In this document: piece by piece, positions 1-11,777 of the stretch
How the letters are laid out: the number at the start of each line of letters is the position of its first letter
Numbering within the stretch: position 1 is the first letter of the stretch
Assembly: GCA_029817715.1 (NCBI GenBank)
Contig: JARUPY010000602.1
Coordinates: 1,505,501-1,569,500, forward strand
Reading direction: 5' to 3'
DNA: 64,000 nucleotides
Origin: Melastoma dodecandrum
Taxonomy: Eukaryota > Streptophyta > Magnoliopsida > Myrtales > Melastomataceae
Made by a program: the position numbers and the translations under genes
Notes under the pieces: generated by a model
What the model was told of the DNA's origin: nothing
What the model saw: the letters and a program-made list of their open reading frames with translations, nothing else
Database searches by the model: none

Positions 1-6
1 ACTCAC

Positions 7-1460
<1,454 letters not shown>

Positions 1461-3640
1461 AAGTCTTGGTTGTTATCTAAAATTTTAAAATTAATCTTTT
1501 TTTTTTAAATTAACGAATCGTTAGAAATATTAGGAAAATTGGGATTTACTCCGTCAATCCAATCCAAAGCGCATGATGCTACGTGCAGCAGAAGAAGATG
1601 TGTTGTTTAATTGTCGGGGGAGACAAAACACTCTGCTCTCATTAAAAAAAAGAAAGACAAGTAAGTAGTCTTATAATTTAGTTTTGTTTTTTTTTTTAGT
1701 TACCCGAAGCATGTCACGTGGTCTCACTGTGTCTCTGGAACTGGGAATAGAAGGATTAATCCCAAACCCCAACAAACAACGTCTCTTTAACGCCACACCC
1801 TTTGTATTCTCTCATGCAAAACCTGCATTTTCCTCTTTTGACCCCCCCCACAAAAAAAAGAGTTAATTATGATTAAAAAAGCGATTTGGTCAAAATAAAC
1901 AAAACAAAAACAGTATAATTCTCCAGTAATAATGATAAAGAAGAGATAAAGTAGTAAAAAAATTCAAACTAGAATGTGGAGACAACTTTCGATGTTATTG
2001 ACCCAACCGAGATATTTTCTTTTTTTTTTTTGCTTTGCTTTTCCAGGGATAAAGAGTGATTGCTTGGTTTTGGCAAAAGTCTTACTGTCATCTTGCCTTT
2101 CCGACAGTAGTAGTCACAAGAAGTAAGAGGGGGAGACAGAAAACGACGTCGTACTAATGTACAACCACCCCCCACCCTTCATTTCACGTGAGGGGGGCCA
2201 ATGCGGTGCGTTTTCCGTTTCACTGGTTCGGTTTAATCGATCGATGATCCTCTTCTCAAAGCTGCATTGCCGCCCCCCCCCACATCGATTCCTTCTTTTC
2301 GTGCCTTGACCACCCGGGTACATTAAATGTTAAAGACGAAAGAAGAAGACCATCAATATAATATAATATACCAAAAGGTAGGAAAAGGAGATTGGAAGAG
2401 AGGTGGGATGTGTGTGTGTGTGATTGATCTCATCATTAACTAATCAACCCCCCCACCCCCATTTTTAACTCTCTCTCTCTCTTTTGATGGATGGGATGGG
2501 ACCAAAGAAAGAAACACACAACAACCACCCCCCCAAAGCTCCTGGTGGGCGACGAGATCCGACTTTGAAGGCGTGGATGGTGGCCGAAATCTCAGCAGTT
2601 GTCGGGGCCTACTCCGGATGAATTGTGCTGCTTCATGACCAGACAGACACATTCAACTCGCGCATGAGGAGTATGATGATAAAAAGGCTGATGATATGTA
2701 ATGACCAAGAAGTCCGTGCCTGGTTTAAAAAAGCACACATTTCACGAACCAACCAACACCAAAACAAAGGCAGTCATCATCATTATCGTGACATTAAAAA
2801 AATTTCTCACCGAATTTTTCTAAATATTTAACCTCATCTTCGTAAATATGAAGAAAAAGAAGCTACTTTGAAGTTGAGTCGAGCAGATGGGCATTGGCCC
2901 TGTCATGGGAAGAGTGGCATTTCATTTTTTGGCACTTGTCGTGTGACTTTTTGACTTTGTCTAATCTTTTTTTATAATATACGGGATGATATTTTAAATC
3001 TCAATTTCTCTATTATTTCGTCACTAATTGTTTGTTTGTAGTCGCTCAAAATTAACGTATATAATAATTATATTAAACTTAACCGAATTGACGTAGTTTT
3101 ATGCACACAAGAAAGAGGAAAAATATGGGGTTGGGATAGCTACGTTTCAAAATAAATTTAGTGGAAATTTCAAAATTCGTCAAATAAATATACTTGATTG
3201 TTATTTCTAACACGAAATTAGAGGTATCATTTACTAAATTTTGAAAATTATTACGGAAGAGGAGTAGATCCGTTGTGGTGGGATACCAACCATACCCTTA
3301 TCATCAATTTTTTTTTTTATGTCACGAGATCTCTAAGGCCCCAACTCAACACCCCGCCCCCACACACACAATAATATCTCACAAGGAGGATTTCTTTCTC
3401 TCTCTCTCTTCTTTCTTTATTTTCAGATCCACGAATCCCTCGTTTCATTTAATTTTTTCCCGAATCCGATTTATATCCCCCCCAAAAAAAAAGAAAGAAA
3501 TTACATGAAAAGGATGTGATGATGTGGGGAGTTTCATGTCCATGTTAAATACTAAGTTTTTCTATATTTTTATTGATATGGGATTGGGATTGGGATTGGT
3601 CATGGGGTGGGAATGGTTCACTTGGGCCTGAGGGAAAAAA
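1461..3640. other. Intergenic, AT-rich, no gene seen
   Basis: Low-complexity DNA with A/T homopolymers, a short GT repeat near 2408-2421, CT repeats near 2470-2482 and 3400-3410, and C-runs near 2271-2281. Short open frames here have no recognisable domains. I found no RNA gene and no clear transposon ends. Confidence 0.5.
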
Positions 3641-3649
3641 TGATTGGGC

Positions 3650-4830
3650 CTACTCCGGCCCATTCGGAGGCGCGTTGTGTTCACGTACCAGACATTAGGG
3701 TACTGTATTTTACCATGCCACTCACTCTTGACAAAAATGACAATGATGGAAGATAGCTGCCGCTGCTTCCTCCGCTGCATCCTGGGTGGGGGTACCTGTT
3801 GACATGCAACTAACGTGCAAGCTATCTTGGGCTTAATTCTGACAAAGCCCACAGCCGAGACAAACATATTAGGCTTGCGCCTACAAGAGAAAGTCTACAG
3901 AGGTAGGATAGTAACCTTATAATCAAGGGCCTCCGCCTGGGACACAAAGTCTACAGGCTTACGCATGTGACACAAAGTCTACAGGCTTGTGCCTGTAGAG
4001 GATATTAAGACTATAGGTCTGCGCCTGCAAGGGACACGTGTCAAAGGTTTTCACGGTCCCTAGATAATTGGGACTTGTTACCCACGCATAACACTAGCAC
4101 ACGTCTTAAAGATAATCAATTAAACCCGAAGTCAGAGGAGCTGATCCACTATCAAATAAGTGAGAATCAGTTAATTCCGAGATTCTTGGGGTGAGTTGAG
4201 TATGGAAGATCTTCATAAGGTCGTAACAGACCAAGTATAAAAGGAGGAGATCTTCCCCAGAGAAAATCACGATCAAAACAGCCAAGCTTATTTTGCTCGT
4301 CACCCCTTAGCGTAGTTGTTAGGATTCCCCGACCTGGGCGAGACCTTTAAGGTTTCATTGGTCTTCATTTCCACCATCAGAGTGAGCAACCGTAACTCTG
4401 ATAACAAAGCCTCCGCCTTCACTCCCACCATCAGAGTGAGCAACCGTAGCTCTGGTAAAAGCCCTCCGCCCTCGACTCCAACGCCAGGACGAGCCACCGT
4501 AGTCCCGGTACGCGCTTCCGCCTTCGACACTTCCGCCAGGGCGGATCACCACAGCCTTGGCACCCACGTCCGTCTCAGCACTCGACCGTACCCAGCCCAC
4601 CAAGCCCAGCAGCTAAGTTCTGCCACCCGAGGAGCGCAAGTCTGTAGCGTTCCACCATCAAGTCTACTACAACGCTTCAAGTCTGCGGAGCACTGTAGCT
4701 AGTCTACGTTTTTACCACCGTCCTTGTTTTACTTTTATGGCTATAAGCGTTCTTTACTTCTTGTAAAAACTGTTTGCATTCAATCAAATTCTTCAATTAC
4801 TTACTGGCGACCAAATCTATAAAATCCCTG
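3650..4830 (+). mobile_element. LTR-like segment with internal degenerate tandem repeats
   Basis: The segment looks like a retrotransposon LTR rather than a gene. It holds a TATA-like TATAAAAGGAGG near 4237-4248, a GC-rich transcribed-looking part, then an AT-rich end before TGGCGACC (about 4805-4812). That octamer resembles the primer-binding site start of some plant Ty3/gypsy elements (TGGCGAC...). Two sets of degenerate tandem repeats lie inside: units around ACACAAAGTCTACAGGCTT at 3890-4050, and units around CACCATCAGAGTGAGCAACC at 4360-4480. I could not define matching LTR ends, a target-site duplication or internal gag/pol, so a solo or degraded LTR is an inference. Confidence 0.3.
3885..4050. 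repeat. Degenerate tandem repeat (about 35-40 bp unit)
   Basis: Three to four imperfect copies of a unit containing AAAGTCTACAGGCTTGCGCC follow each other (at about 3890, 3944, 3974 and 4010). Copies differ by small indels. It lies in the LTR-like segment and is not part of a recognisable gene. Confidence 0.55.
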
Positions 4831-5532
4831 TGAGTTTTATTGCCATATATTTCCGACGTGATCCGTTTCCTACGCGAACAGTACCCCACCAACGGACACG
4901 TCGCACGTGCGACCTTCCTGTCACTCTGTGGCCTTTTTGGGAGTACGACAGCCACCGACGTTTTTGTCTGTTACCTAGGTTGGTGGTGGGGCTGTTTATA
5001 CCGTACGGGGGTTGAGCCCACCGGGTCGTCGTCTTAATCGTTTGCGTTAGGCGTAGTCGAATGTGTTATCTGAGTACTACTTGTCAGACTATTAAAGGAT
5101 GAAGACCGAGAAGCCACGGACAAGGCAAATACGAGCAGTCGTCAACCGAAGACATGACTTGACTTGAGTTGAGAGGGAGGCCACAGCCGAGGTGGACAGC
5201 GATCACATCGAATAGGATTGGTTCTATCTCTTTAAGAACAATTATAATAACGAGCATGATGACGTGGGAAAGAGACCCGAACTATCCGCGAGCATTGAAA
5301 TTAGTGCTCTATATTCTGAGGAAACCCCTCCCAGGTGATTGTGGTCAGGCCCCAGAAAGGGACAACGTTTGAGGTGGCTGTGTCCGGTTCCAACACCCTT
5401 CCGACGTGATGGTCCCTCCCAAGTGAGCTGTCCGTCCTCTCCAGATCTAAATATCTTCTTCGGAGTCGATGAGATGGCGGATGCTACCAATGTTGATTGT
5501 AATGACGATATGTTTAAACCCTAATTAGATTT
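4831..5532. other. Unassigned stretch between LTR-like DNA and trihelix pseudogene
   Basis: No domain or splice-consistent gene is recognised. It may be internal sequence of the element to its left or 3' flank of the trihelix pseudogene to its right. Short open frames here lack any known motif. Confidence 0.35.
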
Positions 5533-6855
5533 CTAGAATAGGTAAATTATTTTGAACGCACGCTTAACACATGCTTTCTGCTCAAACTGCACTGTCGCCT
5601 GCGTCCCCCGGGCCGAGTTTGTCCGCCGTCGGCGGCCGCGGCATGTTTGTCCGTAGAGGCTGCTCAGCTGCTGGAAGTAAGGACATGTCCTCGACTCCGC
5701 CGACCTTTTCTTCCTAACGTCCCTCGTCTTCCTAAAGTACTTGTTTATGTTCTCCCACTTCTCCTTGCACCTCTTGGCGCTCCTCCTGTATCCTAACTCC
5801 GTCATCCCCCTTGATACCCTCTCCCAGAGCGGCGTTTCACCATGGCTTCCCGAAATCCTGTTGTGTTCAGCCTTCTCCCGATTGTTGATGGCGCTCCTTA
5901 GGTTTATCAGTGCCTGGACCTCGTCCCTCGGCCACCGCTTACTCCCCGTCTCCCGGTCGTCGACTTTGGTTGCTGCCGGTGGTTCGGGGTCCTTGAGGCG
6001 GCAGGATCCGGGAATGGCAGGGGTTCGATCTTTCCGTCCCGAGGGGGAGTCTTCCGTGGCCTGGGGAATTCGCTTGTCCGATACAGGTGCAGTTTTGGTA
6101 TCCTTGCTTTTGCAATCGAGGGTGCTGACTTCTTTCTGAGCGGGTTGAGCACTCGTACATACGGTACAGTTGTTCGACGGAATGCTGGGCAATGATTGGC
6201 CGTCGCCTCCTTTGCAGGTATCGTGTATAGTACACAGAATTTTGTGATTGGACATGGATGACGTGAACTTCTCCAGGAGCTCGATCACTGTGGCCTGCCG
6301 ATTGCCCCTATCGCCTGCTCGTTCGCTCTTGCATCGAGCTCCTTGTTGATCCTATCCATGTCCCGCTTCTTCCACTCCTCCTCCCTCGCAATCATCTCGG
6401 CGTCCCTCTTAACGAGGTCATCAAGCAGCTTCTTGTGCATCTCCTCCTGCTGGACCATCAGCTTCTCCACCACTTCCTCATAGAACCTCTTGAATATCTC
6501 GAACCTGTGCCATCGCCTCTTCCTCTTCGTCCTTCCCTTTATCCCCAATGCCTCTTTATCCGAACAATCTCTTTGGTCCTTCGAATCTCTTGCCCCTACC
6601 ATCCCGTCTTCTTGTACCTCAGGACGAACCTCCATCTCATTCACATTGCTCTCAATGTTATGATCACAAGGGTTCCGTCCGTGATCGCCATGGCAAATCT
6701 CTTCGAGCTCGCCGAGTATCCTGTAGTCGTTTTTTCCGTAACCATTATCGTCGCAACCGCTGTCTTCGTTGTTACAGTCAAAGAATCTGCTTTCTTCTTC
6801 GAACTTCTCCTTGCACTTCTCAGCAGACCTCTTGAATCCCAGCTCTTCAAGCTTC
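5533..6855 (-). pseudogene. GT-2-like trihelix transcription factor, frameshifted last exon
   Basis: Remnant of a nuclear DNA-binding factor of the two-trihelix GT-2 class, closest in layout to the At5g28300 type. The exon starts after a TTTGCAG acceptor at 6855 with the end of the N-terminal trihelix (KLEELGFKRSAEKCKEKFEE). It continues through an acidic linker, a basic block near KGRTKRKRRWHRF, the central coiled coil (QQEEMHKKLLDDLVKRDAEM) and the C-terminal trihelix (RWPRDEVQALINLRSA ... RSAKRCKEKWENINKYF ... TCPYFQQLSSLY). The frame breaks at 6305-6308: the upstream frame reads EQAIGAIGRPQ and stops at 6285, while the family sequence resumes in another frame as RQATVIELLEKF. One extra base in the C-run on the plus strand would join them. 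The first exon is not found intact, so this is called a pseudogene; a base error alone would not explain the missing exon. Confidence 0.75.
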
Positions 6856-6924
6856 CTGCAAACCCCACTTCAATTAAGTCTATTGAAATCATATTGTTTC
6901 TGACATGAGTCCAGTTTTTTATGC

Positions 6925-7653
6925 AGAACCAATCCATCAGAACCAATCCACGTGCATGCACGTGGCTGTAGAGGGAGTAGCCCGCTTAGGATTATATACA
7001 ATGCCAGAGTTTTTTACCTTTCTGATGTGGGACTTGGATTTGTCCCATTTTAGGTGGCTGCCCTTTTCACGCACCCTTCAAACCCAAGCCCATATATGGG
7101 TCCACTAAGCTGGTACCCTTTTTGGGTTGAACCGGTCCACACACGGGCACCCTTTTTGGACTACACGAGCGATGGGGACCCATCATCGATTTTTATTAGG
7201 CTTAACCTGGCTCTGATACTATATTAGAAATCGTATTGGGGTTCCCTTCACCTAAAAGCTAGCAATTAGGTGAAGGGTCCCAACCCTTTATATGCATTGG
7301 CCCCAACAAAAGATAAAAGACTCCGGCCTTGTATATAAGGCTAAGCGAGCTACTCCCTCTATAGCCAATTGGTTTTAGAGTGGAACCCCGCTGGGCTCGT
7401 ATGCTGGGCTCGGTATATGGGCCGGTCTGATATTCTAACATGGTATCACAGTCAGATTCGTCCCGTCGGATAAAGATTCCAAACGAGGGCGCCCGACCCC
7501 CGGACAAAGATCCGATGTGGGATTACGATGAGGTGTTAGGAAATAGTCTCACAACTGATAGAGAAAGGCCTGAGCTAATGCATATATAGGTTGGTACCCT
7601 TCACCTAATTACTAGCTTTTAGGTTATGAGAAATCCTGACACGATTTCTAACA
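6925..7653. mobile_element. Cluster of miniature LTR retroelements (TRIM-like), opposed fragments
   Basis: Several units begin TGTTAG or TATTAG and end CTAACA, as small plant LTRs do. On the plus strand, a unit ending TCTGATATTCTAACA (7440) is followed at once by TGGTATCACAGTCAG, a variant of the initiator-tRNA-Met primer site TGGTATCAGAGC. A short internal part and a unit at 7534-7653 (TGTTAGGAAATAG to CGATTTCTAACA) follow. On the minus strand, CTAATA is followed by TAGTATCAGAGCC (7224-7208), the same site in the other orientation. The block AGAGGGAGTAG..CGCTTAG occurs on plus at 6971-6988 and on minus at about 7362-7344. The cluster has no coding capacity and so is non-autonomous. Exact nesting is uncertain. 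Confidence 0.6.
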
Positions 7654-7900
7654 ACTGGAGGCTCTCCTGCTCAATCCACCGCCAAAGCCCGTCCTGTGGG
7701 ATACTGCCTTCCTCCCCCTTGTTCTGTTTGCTTGAAAGTTCGGATTTTTGTGAACTGGGTTTGATTCTCTGTCGTAGAAATGTCATCGGAGGACCCGTAA
7801 GGATTTGGAGTCCTGGTGGGTACTCCTGCTGGATATTCGGGCTCGGGACGAGGGCCACTGCTGCGAGCCTTTTCGCTGCTCTGCCATCTTCTGAAAGGTA
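7640..7900 (-). pseudogene. Possible truncated first exon of the trihelix gene
   Basis: A minus-strand open frame reaches the retroelement border reading WRWIEQESLQLLEI. This resembles the start of a trihelix (aromatic W, acidic residue, L..LL.I). It lies where the missing first exon of the trihelix pseudogene should be, on the same strand. The last residues are encoded by the TGTTAGAAATC terminus of the retroelement, so part of the match may be chance. The following trihelix residues up to the intron are absent. I regard this as suggestive only. Confidence 0.3.
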
Positions 7901-10480
7901 GTTGAGCGGGGCATGTCCTTGTATTAAGCTGTAGTCACGAGAGCTGAAGATATTTATGTTGAATATGAATGCATCCTAGTTTCACCAGAATGTCGTAATG
8001 GATGGATACCATATGCCCCTTTATAGCTCATTCTTTGCTTATATTGTAGGTCGGATAGTTCGGATGCTGGGCATGCTTCAGCGGTGGTCATTTCAGACAG
8101 CCTTCGCCATGGTAACCTTAGATATCTTATGGTTTAGCTCGCATTTCCAGCTAGTTCATGCATATCTAAAACTAGTGTTGCCTAAAAAAAGGGGATTGAC
8201 TAGATTCGTTACCGTAAGCAGTGAAATTATTGCATTAACATGCCAGAAGGCGATGTTGTAGCTGTTCGATCCGATCTTTCTTGGTTTCCTTATGTCTGGT
8301 TCAAAATGATTTTGTTTGCGGTAGATGTACAGGGAATGATCTCTATCAAGGATGACACAGGGCTGGCGATGCCACTTATTATGAGGCATCCGGCCTTGAA
8401 CTTTCTTTTCTTGCGTTACTTGTCCGTTTTCTCGTTACACCCAATCGGACCTGCATTCCCTAATACGTTGCTACCTGATAACAGTCAAATGATGCTACTG
8501 AGAGCCCGTTGAAGGTAATCAGCTTCATCTTAGCTTTGGTAAATGGTAAAATGTCCCTGTCCACTCCATCAGTTCATGGAGTTTTTGCATCTCCTCTGCA
8601 GAATAAAGGGTCGCTATTGCTCTCAGTGATGACATGCCTCTCAAAATCATGTTGACCATTCTGCATTGTTTTGGGAGGATTTACGCTTCTCTTGACATTA
8701 TACATCCTGTCTGCGTTCTTGTGAATCACGGGCCAGTCTTTTCTCAAAAGAATTATACAAATAAGCATAGGAGCTCGTCTTTTGGAGATTTTGGGGTAAT
8801 GATGCGTGCTATAATCTACAAAAATTCACTCTTATGTTGCGTGAGAAGTTGTGTAGTCCATTTCTCGGCAGCGCGATGGTTTTAGTATGAGAAGTGTGAG
8901 AATGGAATCATGAAAAGGCATACTAAATAACTAGCTGTTAATGCATCCACATGTTGTCCTTAGCAATTAATATATGCTAATCCACATTTATTACTTTAAC
9001 CATTTGCAAAGTCCCATTTCTTGCTTGGATATCACCAGCAACAAGACAGTATTTGGCCGAAGAGTCAACCCTGCAAAATCCCCCTCTCCGCTTGCAAAAT
9101 TTTACCCAAATTTTAGAGCAGACTTTCCAAAACCTGGGTAGAACATAAACTAATGCTAAGATGAACTCTTTCCAAATAACTTTTTCTTAACAACACAGAA
9201 GCGTCTTCATTGCCAGACAAAAGCTGTTCCTCAAAGAATCTCTTGGTCGCTTCTTACGGTAAGATTCCACCTTTTCTATTGGCTTTGCTCTGTTTCACTG
9301 TATAATTGGGCATTGTGATGTAGTTAGAGGATGGCCAAGTCTTGATTTTGCTTCATTTCACACACGTGTGCTTCATGACCTCTTGTTCTGTGGCTTTCCT
9401 GCCTTTACTGGTTTTTGAAACAGGGAAGGTGGCTACCTAATTTGTTGGTTCTGGTTATGGCAGGAGAAGGCCGGTTGGCAGTTGTTGTTTGGTTCTCCTT
9501 GGAATGAGCCGACATAAGTGTCAATGGTGTGTTTTCCTTGTCTCTCAGGCAGGCCACAAGATTATCTATTGGAATAAACAAGCGCGCATTTTTTCTTCTG
9601 TCCTGCTTCGGTCTGGAATTAAGGGTCGAAGAGATCAGTTTTTTGAATGTAAGAGCTTACCTGTGACAGAGGAAGATTTAGGATAGTTAGAGGTGGCTTT
9701 AGATTGAGTTTGTTGCGGAAGCATTGGTGTTTTTACAGGAACAGAACTTGTCGTCGGACGTGGCTGAATTGCATCCCAGTTAGAAAATACACTGTGGACC
9801 GAGACGGAAGGTGAATTCATTCATCTCTTTAGGGAAACCTTTTAATCTCGTGATGGCGCTTCCCCAAGCCGATCATTCTGGTCCATCCGATCAGGTTCCA
9901 TTTGAGGTGAGATGCATTGAGATCGATGAATCTACTAGCAGAGAGACATTCTTCACGGGACTTGCACTGTCAAAGATAGGATAGGATAGACATATGCGAT
10001 TCTGATCAAAATCATGCTGCCTGGTAGCGCCTTCCTGTGATCGAAAACTAGTTCAGGAATTGTCGTTTCTATCAACGTTCAAGTCCATTAAGGCATGCAT
10101 TATCTGGGTATCTTATCTTCCAAGTTACAAATATACGATATCGTGGAAGCCGATGCATATGTGGCTGGTAGGTCATGGGCTCTCTAAAAACGTATTTCGG
10201 TAGCCATGGCCATCTGCATCAGTACCCTTCCTATGTTGTCGACTCAAGTATAGCCACCGGTGTTCCCATAATGAAAAAGATTACTCCCCGGGCTAATGGA
10301 GAGAGATGTGGTGGTTCAGCCGTGGTGCATGGTTTGGTGAACTCGAAGTTACTTGTTCTTCCACAGTTGAAAATTCGAAAATCCCTTGTAAATGCAAGGG
10401 TGATGAGAATCGCGACCAACTCTAGATATTTCGACTCGAGGCAAATCAAGGTAGAGTTACCTTCTTCACAACCATCTGAT
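7901..10480. other. Unassigned intergenic DNA
   Basis: No recognisable exon, RNA gene or transposon end was found on either strand. Open frames are short (up to about 100 codons) and lack motifs. Composition is mixed, and several parts look like decayed transcribed DNA. A frame at 10175-10483 is open for 102 codons but has no known domain and no convincing start context. Confidence 0.4.
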
Positions 10481-11490
10481 TGATCGAGTTTGGAACCCAA
10501 AAGGACACTAATATCACTCGAATGAATGTGATGCGAGTTGGCTAAGTCGATATCGAATCAAGAGGAGCGATCGAGAAGGGGACTACCTTAACAGTATTGA
10601 AGAGGTCAAGTTGAGGCTTCAACTCAAGAAGACAGGAATTCCTCTCGAGATCAAGAAGGCGTCGTCAACTCGAGAAGACAACAGATCATCTCGAGAAGTG
10701 TCTCGAGATAAAAAGAACGAGGTCCATCTCGAGAATAGGAGGACGATGTCCGTCTCGAAGTCAGCTTCCATTCGCTCAAGGGAACTCGAGACCCAGGAGC
10801 TCGAGAGCGCGCAAGGCTGGGATTTGGAGACAGGCGGCCTAGTAGACATCTGGCTCAGTTTCCTTAGTTTTACTTTTTGGACTTCTTTTAAATTAGTTTT
10901 TGTTTTTACTATTTTGGGCCTAATAGGGAGTTAGCCCATTTTTGGTCCTCTATAAATAGAAATCTTGTGCTTGGCTTCTAGACATAACTCTTTGAATATT
11001 TTACCTAAATTTGACAGCCGTCAAGTTCTTGCATGAACTTTGCGCAACTTCTCTTATCGTTTGGTGGATTCCAAGCGTGGCGAGATTTTATTCGAGCGTT
11101 CCTATAATCGGTGGTGTTTCTGCATCCGGTTGTGTGGCGTTCAACCGTTATGGCAGTCCCAGTGGTGCTTTGGCTGTATCCGGCGACGGTTCGAGTTTTA
11201 TTCTTTTCATTTACGTCGTTCTTTTTGTTCGTTCATGCGTTCCGTTTCGCCGTCGTCGTTATCTCTTCTCGTTTTCGCGACTGGTGGCGCATCAGAGGGA
11301 GGATCCGTTCGAACACTGCGGGCTCATACAAGAAGCAGTAAAACTCGCTCCCATTTCGACCAAGCATTCGCAAGCTCATTGCTGCGCCCCCCTAGAGCAT
11401 GCTTGAGTCGATCATCTCGTCTTGCTAGTTGCGTCCCTTTCACGGGGATGGAACCTATGGATCACTCAATAATGGTGTGTTTTCAAACAC
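10481..11490 (+). mobile_element. LTR-like segment with a CTCGAGA-rich block and TATA box
   Basis: Between 10560 and 10805 the motif TCGAGA recurs about eight times in different contexts. This is followed by a TATA-like CTATAAATAG at about 10950-10959 and a CT/GT-rich part. The pattern resembles an LTR (U3 repeats, TATA, R/U5) more than a gene. The 107-codon frame over the block is driven by the repeated motif. Ends, target-site duplication and internal domains were not found, so the call is tentative. Confidence 0.3.
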
Positions 11491-11494
11491 ACTA

Positions 11495-11715
11495 CTAATG
11501 TGTTTGGTTTACGGAATCGCGACCGGGATAGAAATGATTTTATTTTATTCGGGCTCATTCTGAGGTTTGAATACGTCGAAATGAGCCGAAATGATATTAC
11601 ATTCTATCCCATTCTTTATTCAATTCATTCCCTTCTTAGACCACAAAATATGCATTTCATTCTGTTCCATATTTCATTTCATTTTGCTTCTCATTCCAAA
11701 ACCAATAATCCGGTT
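11495..11715. mobile_element. Possible small MITE
   Basis: The left end reads TGTGTTTGGTTTACGGAAT (from 11500). The right end, read in reverse complement, gives CCGGATTATTGGTTTTGGAAT (11713 to 11693; imperfect match with TTGGTTT and GGAAT shared). The inside is rich in ATTCATTTC-type motifs, as in hAT-like MITEs of plants. No target-site duplication was established. Confidence 0.3.
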
Positions 11716-11745
11716 CGTATAAATGCAAATGTTTGAAGCGGGGAG

Positions 11746-11777
11746 AAAATATTAATGTTTGAACATTAATATATTTT
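11746..11777. repeat. Near-perfect short palindrome
   Basis: AATATTAATGTT and AACATTAATATATT face each other around a TG spacer, giving arms of about 12-14 bases. It could fold as a hairpin or cruciform. It sits in intergenic DNA with no adjoining gene, so no function is assigned. Confidence 0.5.

Noticed and set aside
4316..4702. 128-codon plus-strand open frame with repeated Ser/Thr/Arg words
   Set aside because: The coding look comes from a degenerate tandem repeat; no start context, domain or splice-consistent neighbour.
10611..10934. Frame resembling an Arg/Ser-rich splicing-type protein
   Set aside because: The Arg/Ser pattern is produced by the repeated TCGAGA motif, and the frame then runs into hydrophobic nonsense over the TATA region.
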